Counted from the first letter of the stretch, positions 43,329-53,487 are shown. The stretch: DNA of 64,000 nt from Spirosoma linguale DSM 74 (GCA_000024525.1 CP001769.1:7845001-7909000); one strand, 5' to 3'. The notes: generated by a model from the sequence alone, not told the origin. Translations and numbers: made by a program.

Positions 43329-46300
43329 TTAATTCATCGCGGGGGCAGGCGTTGACCGACGAAAGATTTCGGACAGTGTGTTGAAATCCATCGAAATAAT
43401 AAACCCAACCCCTGTTTCAATAATATAGCCATCCAGCACAGCCTGGTAGTCATTACGGCGGTACGCCCGCAGCATATAGCGACCATCGCGGGTAACGTTG
43501 TAATTGACTGATAGGTTGTCGAAAACCTGATTCTGGCTGGGAACGGCCGCATTGGCCGAGTTGTCGAGAACAAAGTTTTTACCGACCGAAACGGTTACCC
43601 GACCTGCCAGGAAGCTCTTCGACAGGCCAACGTTCAAGTCGGTTCGGCTGCCATTTGTGGTACCGCCGGTATTGGCGCTACCTGCCTGCGAGAGTAAATT
43701 GAAGTCAACATCGAAGCCTTTCAGCACACCCGAAGCCAACCGCCCCAACTGATCGGAAATAAGTTTGCTGACACTGCTTCGGGCGATGTTCTCGGCCTGC
43801 GTGTTCAGCCCGCCATTGTCCGAGCCCGAGAAGAAATCCGCTGAGTTCTCCGGTAAGAATCGGTTTAAGATCAAGAGGGCAAATACCTGTTTGTTGATCT
43901 GGGCCGGGTCCTGACGGAGCGTTCGGAGCTTTGTTTCAATGCTTGTGGCAAGGGAGTTGTCCTGTCCTGCGCTGTTATTTTCAATTTCCGGAGCCCGAAT
44001 GTCGAAATTGAGTTTAGGAGCCGCCAGGTTGTCGCTGATGGTTAAGTCGACCTCAAAGGGAAGTTTGCGCTTGAGTGATGCCGCATCAATGGCGTTCGAC
44101 TCACTGCCAATCAGGTCAGACGGAGGTGCTGATACTTTATAAACGGCCGTCATGTTGATGTCGGCTTTGAGCGGATCGCCGGTGAAGTTGATGTAGCCGC
44201 CTCTCTGAAGTTCAAACTGCCGTTTCAGCACCTGATACGTGAGCGAGTATTCGCCCTCGGTCACTTCGTAGCGACCCAGCACGGTTACTTCGCCCGAGGC
44301 CGTAACGCCAACGTTGAGCCGGGCGTTGCCGCGTGCGCGGAGGTAGTCGCCGTTCAGTTCGTCTACCACAATTGTCAGTTCCGATTTTTCATCGGCTTCC
44401 AGATCGACCGAAATGGTGGAGTTGCTTAATTGCTCAAAGGCCAGCCGGGGTCCCAGAGTGTCCTGTTTAGGCTTATACAGATATTTAACCAGCGCCAGCG
44501 AATCGCTGTGGTTAATGAAAGTCACAATGCCGTTGGCCTCGTTGGCACTGGCCGCTTCATCGGGCAGCACCATGGATATTTTGCTGCCGTCTTCCAGCCT
44601 GACGGTTCCGTTGACCGACGCATTGGTGCCTGCCCCTTTAATCCGTAGGTCGGTGGTAACGGCGGCCTGTCCATAAGCGTAATCATTATCCTTCCGGCTG
44701 GCGTTGAGCACCTGGAAATGGTCGGCCCGTACGCGGAGATTATAGGCCGCATCGGGCAGATTTTTAAGCACAACGGTGCCATCGGTTGTCAGCGTCCGTC
44801 CCTGTTCATCGCGCAGGTCGAAGCCGCTTAGCGTGATGGTCTGCCCCGAGAAAGCCAGCTTTTCCTTGTCGATATTGTAGGTCGCATTGAGTTGCTTAAT
44901 ATTGAAGCCAACCGAATCGAAGGCGACGCTTCCACTCATTTGTGGGTTGTCGACCGCCCCCGCAACGGTGAATTCGCCGGTGAGTTGGCCTTTTGCCTGC
45001 CGCAGTTCGCCAAAGCTAAAGGCTTCGATAGTTCGGGCATCCAGACGATTTAGCTTAATGGCCAGATCGAGTGCCTGTTTTGCATTTTCGGGATTGTAAT
45101 AGCCGGTAACTGTGGCATCATTATAAGACCCCGCCAGCGTTGTATTCACGCTGATGCGTCCGTCGGTATCATTGCGGAAACGGGCGGTGAGGTTGCCGAT
45201 CGGTTTACTCATGACTTTCAGACTGTCGACGTAAATGGAACCGGTGAAGGCCAGTTTACTATCCTGACTCATGTAGTCGCGCACGATCACGGTTCCGTTA
45301 AGCTGCCCGCTGGCCAGCGTGGTGTCCTGATTGGCCAGTCGTGCCAGATTGCCCAGTTCAATGGCGCGGGCGGTAACCCGGATAGGCGCATTGGCGTACT
45401 GTTCCGTACTGCTGATCTCCAGCGATTGCTGCTCTGTTTCGATGCGTAAGCGGTTGATCAATACACCATTGTTACCATATTCGGCAAAGCCGGATGTGTC
45501 GGTTTGCCAGCGTTGGTAGTTGGTCAGCAGCCCATTGGGCGCAAACTGGAACCGATAGGTCGAATCTATCACGCTAAGTGTTCCGGAAAGGCCGTGCAAA
45601 TCCTGATTGATAGAATCTTTATTGACGACGGCAAACCGGAAGCGATTATTGGCCGCAATGCCGTTTATGTTTGTCTGGCGAATGTTTATGCCATCGTAAA
45701 GCACCCCATCGATGCGCCCGTCAACCTTTAACTGATTGTTGGCCCCTCGAATAGCCAGCGTGCTTCCCTGCAAAGTGGTGGTATCGTATACAACGACACC
45801 GGTGCGCAGCGTGGCCGATAAAGTCGTGTCACGCGTGTTGTCCAGATAGGCGTTAAAGCGAACCGTATCCATTCGGGTCAGTGCCGGGACAAAGGCCTGA
45901 AACAACGGATTCTGATACGCTTTCATGGCCAGCGTAAAGGCATGAGGGGGCGGAATACGTTTGTACGTCAGCGAGGGAAGGGCAATATACTGGCTGATCT
46001 CCCCGGCAATGATGTCGTATAACTGAGCGTACTCGAACTGCCCGTTCAGGCGGAGTTGAGCACCTGGTAAACGGGCTATTACGTTTTTGGTATTCCCATC
46101 GACGCCCAGTTTCGCATAGAGCGAATCGACGGGGTAGCTTTTGCCGTTCAGGCTGATGACCGCGTCACTCGCCGAAACGGTACCAACGGGTTTCGCCGGA
46201 TCGGTGGAGGCCATATCAAGGTTGATCTTGCCCTTGAGGGACAGCGGATCTTTGTAAAGCTTCAGTTGCTGAAGGTTCAGCTCGTTGATCACGGTCTGCC

Positions 46301-48404
46301 CCGTAACGCTTGGGAAGTCACCTTTCAGACTGGCTTTGATGTCGAGGGCTACGTTAGCGTTCGGGTCTTTAAGGGCACCCGTAAGAGTCAGATTTCCTTT
46401 CGTGAGTTGACCTTTGGCGTCCAGATTCTGGTATCGGTATCCGCTCAGCTCGGCCGACCGAACAGCCAGATCGAAGCGGGTGGTTAGCGTATTCACGTCA
46501 ATACCTCGCCCATCGACCGTAGCGCGGCCGGTGATTTTTCCGACCGTGCCCGATTGTTTGAGCCATTTACCCGCATCGAAATCGTTCAGATTAAGCGTGC
46601 CTTTGTACGTCTGGTTTTTCCCCGCAACGAACCCGGCGAGTCGGCCATCGAACCCGGCCGTACCCCAGGCGGTGTTCAATTTGGCATCCAGAACAAGGTC
46701 ATTAAGTGCGCCTTTCAGCTTACCAGTCAGTTTGAAGGTAGGCGGCAAGGCAATGGACGAAGGGATTGTGCCTTTAGGGACCAGCTTATTGATGTCGGCC
46801 AGGTTTGTGGTCGCATCCTGAATCGCCATGTCGACGCCAATGCGGTTGGGGTCCGTTACGTTGGTTAACCGGCCGCTGGCCCTGATTTTGGTCCCGGACA
46901 GCATATCGAACTCCAGTCGGGGCAGGTTCAATGCGGCCAGTGTACCCGTCGCCTGGGCATTAGCCCGGAAAACGCCCCCGCGATTACCTGCAAAGGGGGG
47001 TGTATCGGCCAGGAAGGGTGCCAGTTGCAGGACATCCTCGACAGACAATCGGCTCTGGCGTAGATTTACCCGAACAGCCACGCGTTTCGCAAAACGGGGG
47101 TCTGTTAGTTGCCCAAGTGAATCATACCGAAGCACCAGTTGATCCCGTAGCAGACTCGTTGGCGTTTGCAAGTACAGTTTGGTAATGGTGGTTGTGGTGT
47201 CGGTATAAAGAAGGTTGCCTTCGAGTTGCTGGAGAACGAAGCCGCTGGTGGCCCGGAACCGGCCGTTGCGCAACTGCCCGCTGATGCGCTGCCCCCGTTT
47301 GCCTAAATCCTGATAAACAAGGAAACGGCCGTCGATGCCCAGATTCTGTAAATCGAGGTGGCTATAGTCAAGTCCTGTTTTCTGACGCGGGGCCGTTTCA
47401 TCATCATAGCGAATTCGGTTGTTGGCAAACCGGACGTTTGTTAACCGGGCCTGCCAGCCGGGTGTAACCGCCGACGTAGCCGTGGGTGGGGTAGGGGCTG
47501 CTTTTTTCGTTGGCTTTGTCAGGGTGGCTGCCACATCGGCGTTAGCCAGATCGAGGGACTTAATGCCTATTTTTTCGCCATCCAGGTAAAAATAATCCGA
47601 TTCCATGGCCAGACGCTCGGCACTACCTTTGGTTTTGAAGTCGGCGGTTTCGACGCGGATGTCCCACTTGGCCCGGTTGATCTGCCACTTACCAAGGGCC
47701 AGGTCGAGGGTGTCGCCGGGTTTGGCGGGTGCGCTGGGAGGTGTTGGTAACCCCTCGTACAATCGGGTATACACGTCAAGCCCGTTGACAGCTACATTGG
47801 ACAAATGGTATTTCGACGTGTTGACGTCCGTAGCGCTAAAGCCCGCCCGGAGGCTGTCCATATAGGCATTGACATCGGCCCCGGTAACATCATCTTTATA
47901 CTTGATCCGTACATCTTTCAGGGCAATACCGGTCAGGTTAATGGCCATGGGTGTCGACACTGTATCGGAAGGCTCCGGAGCCGCGCCTGTGTCGAACGCG
48001 TTAAGAATGTACTGAAAGTTGAAAGCTGGCGGTCCGTCGTTACGGTCGGGCAATGTTCGGCTGATATTCAGGCGGATATGTTCCAGCTCTATCTGGTTAA
48101 TAGCAACGCGGTTATTGAGGAGACCCCACATGTCGAGGTCCACACGCATACGGCCTCCGTTGAGGAGTGTATCCCCTTTTGGGGTTTTAAAGAAAACATC
48201 CTCCAGTTCAACCCAGTCGGGAATGGAGTAGCGGATACGCCCGATATGAAAGGGCGATTGAAGTTTCTGGGCGAGATAGGAGTTTACCTGTCGGGTCACC
48301 AATTGCTGTCCCCAGGGTGTTGTGGCAATAATGACCACAAATCCTGCCAGCAACAGCACGATAGCAAGCAAACCAAGTAAAATTCGGACAAAAAGTTTCG
48401 ACAC
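43329..48404 (-). CDS. tamB: TamB: translocation and assembly module / lipid-transfer bridge protein
   Basis: The 1,691-residue protein has an N-terminal membrane anchor (LLGLLAIVLLLAGFVVIIA) followed by a very long repetitive beta region of AsmA/TamB type that forms a hydrophobic groove across the periplasm. The C-terminal DUF490 (TamB) domain, about 1250-1691, includes the EVTVLGRYEVTEGEYSLTY stretch and a barrel-docking end. With TamL it links the inner and outer membranes and is thought to move phospholipids. The length is within the range for Bacteroidota. No frame breaks are seen. Confidence 0.94.
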   Translation of the reverse strand: MSKLFVRILLGLLAIVLLLAGFVVIIATTPWGQQLVTRQVNSYLAQKLQSPFHIGRIRYSIPDWVELEDVFFKTPKGDTLLNGGRMRVDLDMWGLLNNRVAINQIELEHIRLNISRTLPDRNDGPPAFNFQYILNAFDTGAAPEPSDTVSTPMAINLTGIALKDVRIKYKDDVTGADVNAYMDSLRAGFSATDVNTSKYHLSNVAVNGLDVYTRLYEGLPTPPSAPAKPGDTLDLALGKWQINRAKWDIRVETADFKTKGSAERLAMESDYFYLDGEKIGIKSLDLANADVAATLTKPTKKAAPTPPTATSAVTPGWQARLTNVRFANNRIRYDDETAPRQKTGLDYSHLDLQNLGIDGRFLVYQDLGKRGQRISGQLRNGRFRATSGFVLQQLEGNLLYTDTTTTITKLYLQTPTSLLRDQLVLRYDSLGQLTDPRFAKRVAVRVNLRQSRLSVEDVLQLAPFLADTPPFAGNRGGVFRANAQATGTLAALNLPRLEFDMLSGTKIRASGRLTNVTDPNRIGVDMAIQDATTNLADINKLVPKGTIPSSIALPPTFKLTGKLKGALNDLVLDAKLNTAWGTAGFDGRLAGFVAGKNQTYKGTLNLNDFDAGKWLKQSGTVGKITGRATVDGRGIDVNTLTTRFDLAVRSAELSGYRYQNLDAKGQLTKGNLTLTGALKDPNANVALDIKASLKGDFPSVTGQTVINELNLQQLKLYKDPLSLKGKINLDMASTDPAKPVGTVSASDAVISLNGKSYPVDSLYAKLGVDGNTKNVIARLPGAQLRLNGQFEYAQLYDIIAGEISQYIALPSLTYKRIPPPHAFTLAMKAYQNPLFQAFVPALTRMDTVRFNAYLDNTRDTTLSATLRTGVVVYDTTTLQGSTLAIRGANNQLKVDGRIDGVLYDGINIRQTNINGIAANNRFRFAVVNKDSINQDLHGLSGTLSVIDSTYRFQFAPNGLLTNYQRWQTDTSGFAEYGNNGVLINRLRIETEQQSLEISSTEQYANAPIRVTARAIELGNLARLANQDTTLASGQLNGTVIVRDYMSQDSKLAFTGSIYVDSLKVMSKPIGNLTARFRNDTDGRISVNTTLAGSYNDATVTGYYNPENAKQALDLAIKLNRLDARTIEAFSFGELRQAKGQLTGEFTVAGAVDNPQMSGSVAFDSVGFNIKQLNATYNIDKEKLAFSGQTITLSGFDLRDEQGRTLTTDGTVVLKNLPDAAYNLRVRADHFQVLNASRKDNDYAYGQAAVTTDLRIKGAGTNASVNGTVRLEDGSKISMVLPDEAASANEANGIVTFINHSDSLALVKYLYKPKQDTLGPRLAFEQLSNSTISVDLEADEKSELTIVVDELNGDYLRARGNARLNVGVTASGEVTVLGRYEVTEGEYSLTYQVLKRQFELQRGGYINFTGDPLKADINMTAVYKVSAPPSDLIGSESNAIDAASLKRKLPFEVDLTISDNLAAPKLNFDIRAPEIENNSAGQDNSLATSIETKLRTLRQDPAQINKQVFALLILNRFLPENSADFFSGSDNGGLNTQAENIARSSVSKLISDQLGRLASGVLKGFDVDFNLLSQAGSANTGGTTNGSRTDLNVGLSKSFLAGRVTVSVGKNFVLDNSANAAVPSQNQVFDNLSVNYNVTRDGRYMLRAYRRNDYQAVLDGYIIETGVGFIISMDFNTLSEIFRRSTPAPAMN

Positions 48405-48777
48405 AAGACGCTGAGTTTTGACGGGTAACTAACCGGTTTAGGATCGAATCAGACTACTAAGCATTGCGTTTATAACGAGCCAACGGTAAATATGTTACCA
48501 GCTTGTTTTTAAGCAACCAAATGTCCATAAATATCTTTTATTTATGAAACGGTGTAGTTTCTGCCAATGCTTTCGATGCTGCCTGTTAAGCTGGGTCACC
48601 CTGTGTAGTATAACTATACGAAGCTAATCCTTGTTTTGTTGCCAGTGCCCCAGGTTTATGGCGATTTACCAACTGTCCAACTTACCCACCTTTTGTCCGG
48701 TGCAGCGGTCTTTCTTGAACAAGTTGTTGCAGACCTGAACCGCAGGGGGTAATTTTGGCCTTCACCTCTGTTCAACC
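48405..48777. other. Divergent intergenic region tamB/terC
   Basis: About 370 bases without a gene hold the promoters of both. The terC side has a clear -7 box at 48750. I see no tRNA or known riboswitch; in particular the paired AAAGGGGAGUAG-type Mn riboswitch core that can precede TerC-family genes is not recognisable. Confidence 0.6.
48727..48757 (+). promoter_or_regulatory. Promoter of the terC gene
   Basis: TTG at 48727-48729, 20 bases, then TAATTTTG at 48750-48757 fits the Bacteroidota -33/-7 promoter pattern. The ATG follows 20 bases later. Confidence 0.65.
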
Positions 48778-49593
48778 ATGAGCGATCTTTTTACTGCTGA
48801 GTCCATCGTCAGCTTGCTTACCCTGACATTTCTCGAAATTGTTCTGGGTATCGACAATATAATTTTCATTTCCATTGCGGCTAACAAGCTCGCCCGGAAT
48901 GATCAGCCTAAGGCGCGAAATATCGGCTTAATGCTGGCCATGGCTTTTCGGTTAGTGCTGTTAATGGGTATTTCATTCGTAATATCGCTTAGCAAACCTT
49001 TCACGCATATTGATGCAGGCTGGTTCAAAGCGGCTTTGACCGGTCAAAGCTTAATTCTATTTGCGGGGGGATTGTTCCTACTCTACAAAGCCACATCCGA
49101 AATTCACCACAAGTTAGAAGGGGGCGAAGAAGAAGAAATTGAAGGAGGAGCGATCAAAGGGAAAGCTACGGTCTCCAGCGTTGTTACACAGATAGCCGTT
49201 ACCAACATTGTCTTCTCCATCGACTCCATCCTGACGGCCATTGGTCTGACCCAAAACGTAGCGATCATGATGATCGCCGTGATCCTGTCGATAGTCATTA
49301 TGATGTTTTTCGCCGGACCCGTCGGTTCGTTCGTCAATGAGCACCCAACCATACAAATGCTGGGGCTGGCCTTTTTGATCATGATCGGGTTTATGCTCGT
49401 GGCCGAGGGCGCCCACCTGTCCGAGGTGGTCATCTTCAATCAGGAAGTGGGGGTTGTGCCAAAAGGGTATTTATACTTTGCCATCGCCTTCTCGTTACTG
49501 GTCGAATTCCTCAATATTCGGTTACGTAAAACGCAGCAGCCAGTAAAACTGCGCGGCTATGAAGGACGACCCGACCACGATGGAATAATTTAG
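48778..49593 (+). CDS. terC: TerC-family integral membrane protein
   Basis: The 271-residue protein has seven or more transmembrane helices. It carries the paired TerC/Alx motifs EIVLGIDNIIFISI (near 20) and TNIVFSIDSILTAIG (near 145), with membrane Asp residues thought to bind metal. A charged loop EGGEEEEIEGG separates the halves. Relatives export manganese or help metalate exported proteins; a tellurite role is historical. It has its own promoter and is not linked to tellurite resistance genes here. Confidence 0.92.
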   Translation: MSDLFTAESIVSLLTLTFLEIVLGIDNIIFISIAANKLARNDQPKARNIGLMLAMAFRLVLLMGISFVISLSKPFTHIDAGWFKAALTGQSLILFAGGLFLLYKATSEIHHKLEGGEEEEIEGGAIKGKATVSSVVTQIAVTNIVFSIDSILTAIGLTQNVAIMMIAVILSIVIMMFFAGPVGSFVNEHPTIQMLGLAFLIMIGFMLVAEGAHLSEVVIFNQEVGVVPKGYLYFAIAFSLLVEFLNIRLRKTQQPVKLRGYEGRPDHDGII

Positions 49594-49703
49594 GTTTTGG
49601 TGAAAATAGTTGGCGTGAGTGGCGTGAGTGAACTAGCAAAATCGCTTACTCTACTCACGCCAACTACTTTCACCTACTCTCACCACTTTTACCAATCACT
49701 ATT

Positions 49704-51224
49704 TTGCCACTTACCGACCAATTAAACGATATTTTAAGCAGCCTCGGGGGTTTCGGACCGGAGATTTGGCTGTCTGTAGCTTTTTGTGTTGTGTTAGTTG
49801 CCGAACTCCTTCTGGTTCGGTCATTAGCCTTACCCAAAGCTCGTTTATACCTGGCTGGATTAAGTGTTTCCGTATTGCTGGTGGCTGGCGGCTGGGCCGT
49901 GCTCTTGCCCACGCGCGGGTTTCTGTTCATGCATCTGCTCTTTGTCGATCAGCAGGCCATCTTTATTCAGATGGTCGTTGCCCTGAGCGCCGTGTGTGTT
50001 GTGTTGTATGAAGCGTTTACATCGCCCATCAATCAGGCCATCGACCGGCCGAAACTGCCGCTGGAGTGGTACTCCCTGCTGATTGCCATGACGCTCGGGT
50101 TATTCCTGATGACTTTGTCCGTCAACATGCTCAGCATCTACCTGAGCATCGAACTGGTTTCCATCGGCTCTTACTTACTGACTGCCCTCACCGCCGACCG
50201 AAAAGCTTCCGAGGGTGGTATCAAATACCTGCTGTTCGGGGCTATCAGCTCGGCCGTTATGCTGTATGGTATGTCGTTGCTGTATGGCATGACCGGCACC
50301 CTCGACCTCACCGCTGAAGCATTCGGAGCGGAGCTGGCCCGGCAGGACGGGGCCGTTGTTGCCGTAGCCATGCTGCTGACGCTGGCCGGATTGTTGTTCA
50401 AACTGGCTGGCGTGCCGTTTCACGTCTGGACCCCCGATGCCTACGAAGCAGCCCCCGTGCCGGTAGCCGCTTTTTTTTCGGTGGCCCCCAAAGCTGCTGC
50501 GGTGCTGGTGTTGATGCGGGTCGTAACGGCCCTGCCCATCGAAGTTCCGGCGGGCGGTACAACGGCCGTTGTACTACAAACGCCACTGGCCGTTCTGGCG
50601 CTGGCGGGTATCCTGATCGGTAACCTGTCGGCTCTGCGGCAAACGGATGCCAAGCGGCTGCTGGCGTATTCGACCATTGCTCATGCCGGTTTTCTGCTGG
50701 TAGGGGTAGTCGCGTTCAACGAAGCGGGTTTCGAAGCGGTATTGTTTTACATCGGTACTTACCTGTTTATTTCGCTGGCTGCTTTCTTCCTCATCGACCT
50801 GCTGGCCCGAAGTAATGGAAGCCAACTGACAATCAAAAATTTTGCCGGTTTAGGGGCCAGACAACCGTTACTGGCCGTTGCGCTGACGGTCGTGATGCTG
50901 GCCCTGACGGGTCTGCCGCCAACGGTTGGGTTCACGGCGAAACTCCTGTCGTTTTCCGCCCTGTACGACGCCTACCAGCAATCCGGGGATGGCTGGCTGC
51001 TGGCGCTGTTTGGCCTGGGTTTACTTAACGCCCTGGTTTCGCTGGTCTATTACCTTAAAATTCCGTTCCTGTTATTTTTCCGTCCGACAGATGAAGCTCC
51101 CGAACAGAATGTCCCTGCCCGCCTGCCCGTAGCAGCGGTCTGGCTAGCTGTTGGGCTGGTGATACCGATCATCGTGTTATTTATGAAACCCGATCTGTTA
51201 CTCAACCTCATTACGGTTCGATGA
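49704..51224 (+). CDS. nuoN: NADH-quinone oxidoreductase subunit N (NuoN)
   Basis: NuoN is one of the three antiporter-like proton-pumping subunits of complex I. The 506-residue protein has about 14 transmembrane helices, with the proton-path Lys in LLFKLAGVPFHVW and a helix-7 type Lys in KYLLFGAISS. The frame is open back to 49632 without an ATG or GTG, so the start is probably TTG at 49704 (or ATT at 49701). Usually nuoN ends a nuo operon, but no other nuo gene is in the window: terC lies upstream and the heptose kinase gene downstream. It may be a relocated last subunit. A GGCGTGAGT-rich inverted repeat lies before it at about 49,610-49,665. Confidence 0.88.
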   Translation: MPLTDQLNDILSSLGGFGPEIWLSVAFCVVLVAELLLVRSLALPKARLYLAGLSVSVLLVAGGWAVLLPTRGFLFMHLLFVDQQAIFIQMVVALSAVCVVLYEAFTSPINQAIDRPKLPLEWYSLLIAMTLGLFLMTLSVNMLSIYLSIELVSIGSYLLTALTADRKASEGGIKYLLFGAISSAVMLYGMSLLYGMTGTLDLTAEAFGAELARQDGAVVAVAMLLTLAGLLFKLAGVPFHVWTPDAYEAAPVPVAAFFSVAPKAAAVLVLMRVVTALPIEVPAGGTTAVVLQTPLAVLALAGILIGNLSALRQTDAKRLLAYSTIAHAGFLLVGVVAFNEAGFEAVLFYIGTYLFISLAAFFLIDLLARSNGSQLTIKNFAGLGARQPLLAVALTVVMLALTGLPPTVGFTAKLLSFSALYDAYQQSGDGWLLALFGLGLLNALVSLVYYLKIPFLLFFRPTDEAPEQNVPARLPVAAVWLAVGLVIPIIVLFMKPDLLLNLITVR

Positions 51225-51314
51225 TCGTTCCATTCCATCAAAGACAATACATGCTTTCGGAAAAGGCGTTGCCGTTTCGTTTCTTTGTATCCTGAAATAA
51301 GCTGTTTGGTGAAT

Positions 51315-52316
51315 ATGAGTCCGGTTGGTGTCTTGGATATGTCTATTGACGAGCTGTTCGATCAGTTCGATAAACTTCGCGTGTTGATTGTTGGCGATGT
51401 GATGCTCGACTCCTACGTATGGGGCCGCGTTGAGCGGATTTCGCCCGAAGCACCGGTTCCCGTAGTAACGGTCGACCGGCGCGAGTTACGTCTGGGGGGA
51501 GCCGGAAACGTACTGCTGAACGTACAGGCGCTGGGAGCCGAAGCTATTATCTGCTCCATCATTGGTACCGATGCACCGGGCGACCAACTCGAACAGGAAC
51601 TCTGCAACCGGGGCCTCAACTGCGACGGGCTCATTCGAAGTGCAGACCGGATCACGACTATTAAAGAACGCATCATTGCCGGATCGCAACAGGTGGTTCG
51701 GGTAGATACGGAAACGGATAAATACATCACGACCGACGAGCGGACGCGGTTAATTGCCAAAGCGAAAGAACTGATCCCAACCTGCCATGTCGTTATTTTT
51801 GAAGATTACGATAAAGGGGTGCTCAGCAAAGAAGCCATTGCCGAAATAACGGATTTTGCCAATGAGCAGGGCGTTCCAACGGTTGTTGACCCCAAGAAAC
51901 GAAACTTCCTGTCGTACCAGAATACAACGTTATTCAAACCGAATCTCAAAGAACTGCGGGAGGGGTTGAAAGTCGATTTTGACGTCGACAAACCGGAGGA
52001 GTTTCAGGCTGTTGTCAGGCAGTTGAAGGAAACTCTGAACCTGAAAGGTGCCCTGATTACGCTCTCGGAGCGGGGTGCTTATATCGACTACAAAGAGGAG
52101 CGGTTGAAACTACCGGCTCACATCCGCAAAATTGCCGATGTTTCCGGCGCGGGCGATACCGTTATCAGTATTGCGGCCTGCTGTGTAGCTCTCCAGCAAC
52201 CCCCTCACATCATTGCGGGGTTGTCGAATTTGGGCGGTGGCCTGGTTTGTGAGTCAGTTGGCGTGGTGCCAATTGATAAGGCACTGCTGAAGCAGGAAGC
52301 GAAAGAGAGCTTATAA
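51315..52316 (+). CDS. hldE: Heptose-7-phosphate kinase (RfaE1/HldE kinase domain)
   Basis: This PfkB-fold kinase phosphorylates D-glycero-beta-D-manno-heptose 7-phosphate at C1 for LPS heptose synthesis. From the ATG at 51315 it has 333 residues; the ATG at 51339 is an alternative. Motifs: VLIVGDVMLDSYVWG, the substrate loop RLGGAGNVLLNVQALG and the catalytic SGAGDTVIS with Asp as base. The nucleotidyltransferase half of bifunctional HldE is missing, so this is the kinase-only form. Because PfkB family members are close, a different sugar phosphate is possible, but the RISPEAPVPVV motif favours the heptose kinase. Confidence 0.85.
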   Translation: MSPVGVLDMSIDELFDQFDKLRVLIVGDVMLDSYVWGRVERISPEAPVPVVTVDRRELRLGGAGNVLLNVQALGAEAIICSIIGTDAPGDQLEQELCNRGLNCDGLIRSADRITTIKERIIAGSQQVVRVDTETDKYITTDERTRLIAKAKELIPTCHVVIFEDYDKGVLSKEAIAEITDFANEQGVPTVVDPKKRNFLSYQNTTLFKPNLKELREGLKVDFDVDKPEEFQAVVRQLKETLNLKGALITLSERGAYIDYKEERLKLPAHIRKIADVSGAGDTVISIAACCVALQQPPHIIAGLSNLGGGLVCESVGVVPIDKALLKQEAKESL

Positions 52317-52327
52317 AGACGCGTACC

Positions 52328-52345
52328 CCCGGACTTTAGTCCGGG
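52328..52345. terminator. Short hairpin after the heptose kinase gene
   Basis: CCCGGACT pairs with AGTCCGGG around a TT center, followed by a short T run. It lies 11 bases after the stop and is the likely terminator of the kinase gene. Confidence 0.6.
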
Positions 52346-52399
52346 TATTTACACATTCTTTGGTACTGCCGGGATTAGAAGTAGTAATTAGTGGGTTTT

Positions 52400-52429
52400 G
52401 TGGTGTCGGGTTTGAGAACCCGACACCAC
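52400..52429. terminator. 13-bp perfect hairpin between kinase and hemE genes
   Basis: GTGGTGTCGGGTT (52400-52412) pairs with AACCCGACACCAC (52417-52429) around TGAG. It lies at a convergent junction and would end hemE transcription or stabilise both 3' ends. Confidence 0.7.
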
Positions 52430-52455
52430 CAACCCCCACCAACCCGAATAACGTT

Positions 52456-53475
52456 TTACATTTCCTTCACAGCGTCGACAAAACACCGGGCCTTGTCTGG
52501 ATCTGTATCGGGGTAGATGCCGTGGCCGAGGTTGGCAATATAATGCTGATGGCCAAAGTCGCTGAGCATCTGTTTCGCTTCCGCCCGAATCTGGGCAAAG
52601 TCAGCGTACAAAACACAGGGGTCTAAGTTTCCCTGCAATACCCGGTCGGGCACCAGCGCCCGCGATTCTTTGGGGTCCATGTTCCAGTCCAATCCTACCA
52701 CATCGCAGCTCAACTGACCAATTTCATGTCGGGCAAAGAAAGCCCCTTTTGCAAAAACGGTTACGGGTACCTCAGAAATTACATCGCAGATTTGCTTGAT
52801 GTAAGGCAGCGAGAAAGTCCGGTACTGCTCCGGCGAGAGGATACCCGCCCATGAATCGAAAATCTGTACCAGATCGACACCTGCCCGAATCTGCGCCTGT
52901 AAATACGCTATCGTACTGTCCGTAATTTGCTGAAGTAAGGCATGGGCAAAGTTGGGATCAGTATAAAGCAGTTTCTTGGCTACAGAGAAGGTTTTCGAAC
53001 CTTTGCCTTCAGTCATGTAGCAGAAAATAGTGAACGGGGCTCCGGCAAAACCAATGAGCGGCACCCGGTTGTTCAGCTCTTTTTTGGTTAGTTTGATGGC
53101 ATCCAGCACGTAGCCCAGGTCGCTTTCGGCATCGGCCACGCGCAGGTGACTCAGATCGGCCTGATTCCGAACGGTGGTCGGGAAAACGGGTCCCCGGCTT
53201 TCAATCATTTCGTAGGGGAGGCCCATCGCTTCGGGTACGACAAGGATATCCGAGAAGATGATAGCCGCATCCACATCGAAGGCGTCGACCGGTTGGATCG
53301 TCACTTCAGCGGCCAGCTCTGGGGTTTTAGCCAGCGTGATGAAGCTCCCGGCTCGCTCCCGAACAGCCCGGTATTGCGGTAAGACCCGCCCCGCCTGCCG
53401 CATCATCCAGACCGGCACCCGCTCGGTCAATTCACCCCGCGCGGTGCGGAGCAACAAGTCATTTTGTAAAGTCAT
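52456..53475 (-). CDS. hemE: Uroporphyrinogen decarboxylase HemE
   Basis: HemE removes four carboxyl groups from uroporphyrinogen III in heme synthesis. The 339-residue protein has the conserved N-terminal [16 protein letters not shown] (substrate-binding Arg residues), the Asp in the [10 protein letters not shown] region and [12 protein letters not shown]. Ends with [22 protein letters not shown], also conserved. It stands alone, facing the heptose kinase gene. Its -7 box TATCTTTGC is three bases from the ATG. Confidence 0.96.
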   Translation of the reverse strand: MTLQNDLLLRTARGELTERVPVWMMRQAGRVLPQYRAVRERAGSFITLAKTPELAAEVTIQPVDAFDVDAAIIFSDILVVPEAMGLPYEMIESRGPVFPTTVRNQADLSHLRVADAESDLGYVLDAIKLTKKELNNRVPLIGFAGAPFTIFCYMTEGKGSKTFSVAKKLLYTDPNFAHALLQQITDSTIAYLQAQIRAGVDLVQIFDSWAGILSPEQYRTFSLPYIKQICDVISEVPVTVFAKGAFFARHEIGQLSCDVVGLDWNMDPKESRALVPDRVLQGNLDPCVLYADFAQIRAEAKQMLSDFGHQHYIANLGHGIYPDTDPDKARCFVDAVKEM

Positions 53476-53478
53476 GGT

Positions 53479-53487
53479 GCAAAGATA
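53479..53487 (-). promoter_or_regulatory. -7 promoter box of hemE
   Basis: On the minus strand, TATCTTTGC fits TAnnTTTG exactly and ends three bases before the ATG, so the mRNA should be leaderless or have a very short leader. A possible -33 TTG lies 16 bases further upstream, shorter than usual. Confidence 0.6.

Noticed and set aside
48405..48777. Manganese (yybP-ykoY) riboswitch before the TerC-family gene
   Set aside because: The conserved core sequences of that riboswitch are not recognisable; only a normal promoter is seen.
48778..49593. Tellurite resistance operon
   Set aside because: terC stands alone; no terB, terD or terZ relatives lie near, so a tellurite role is not supported.
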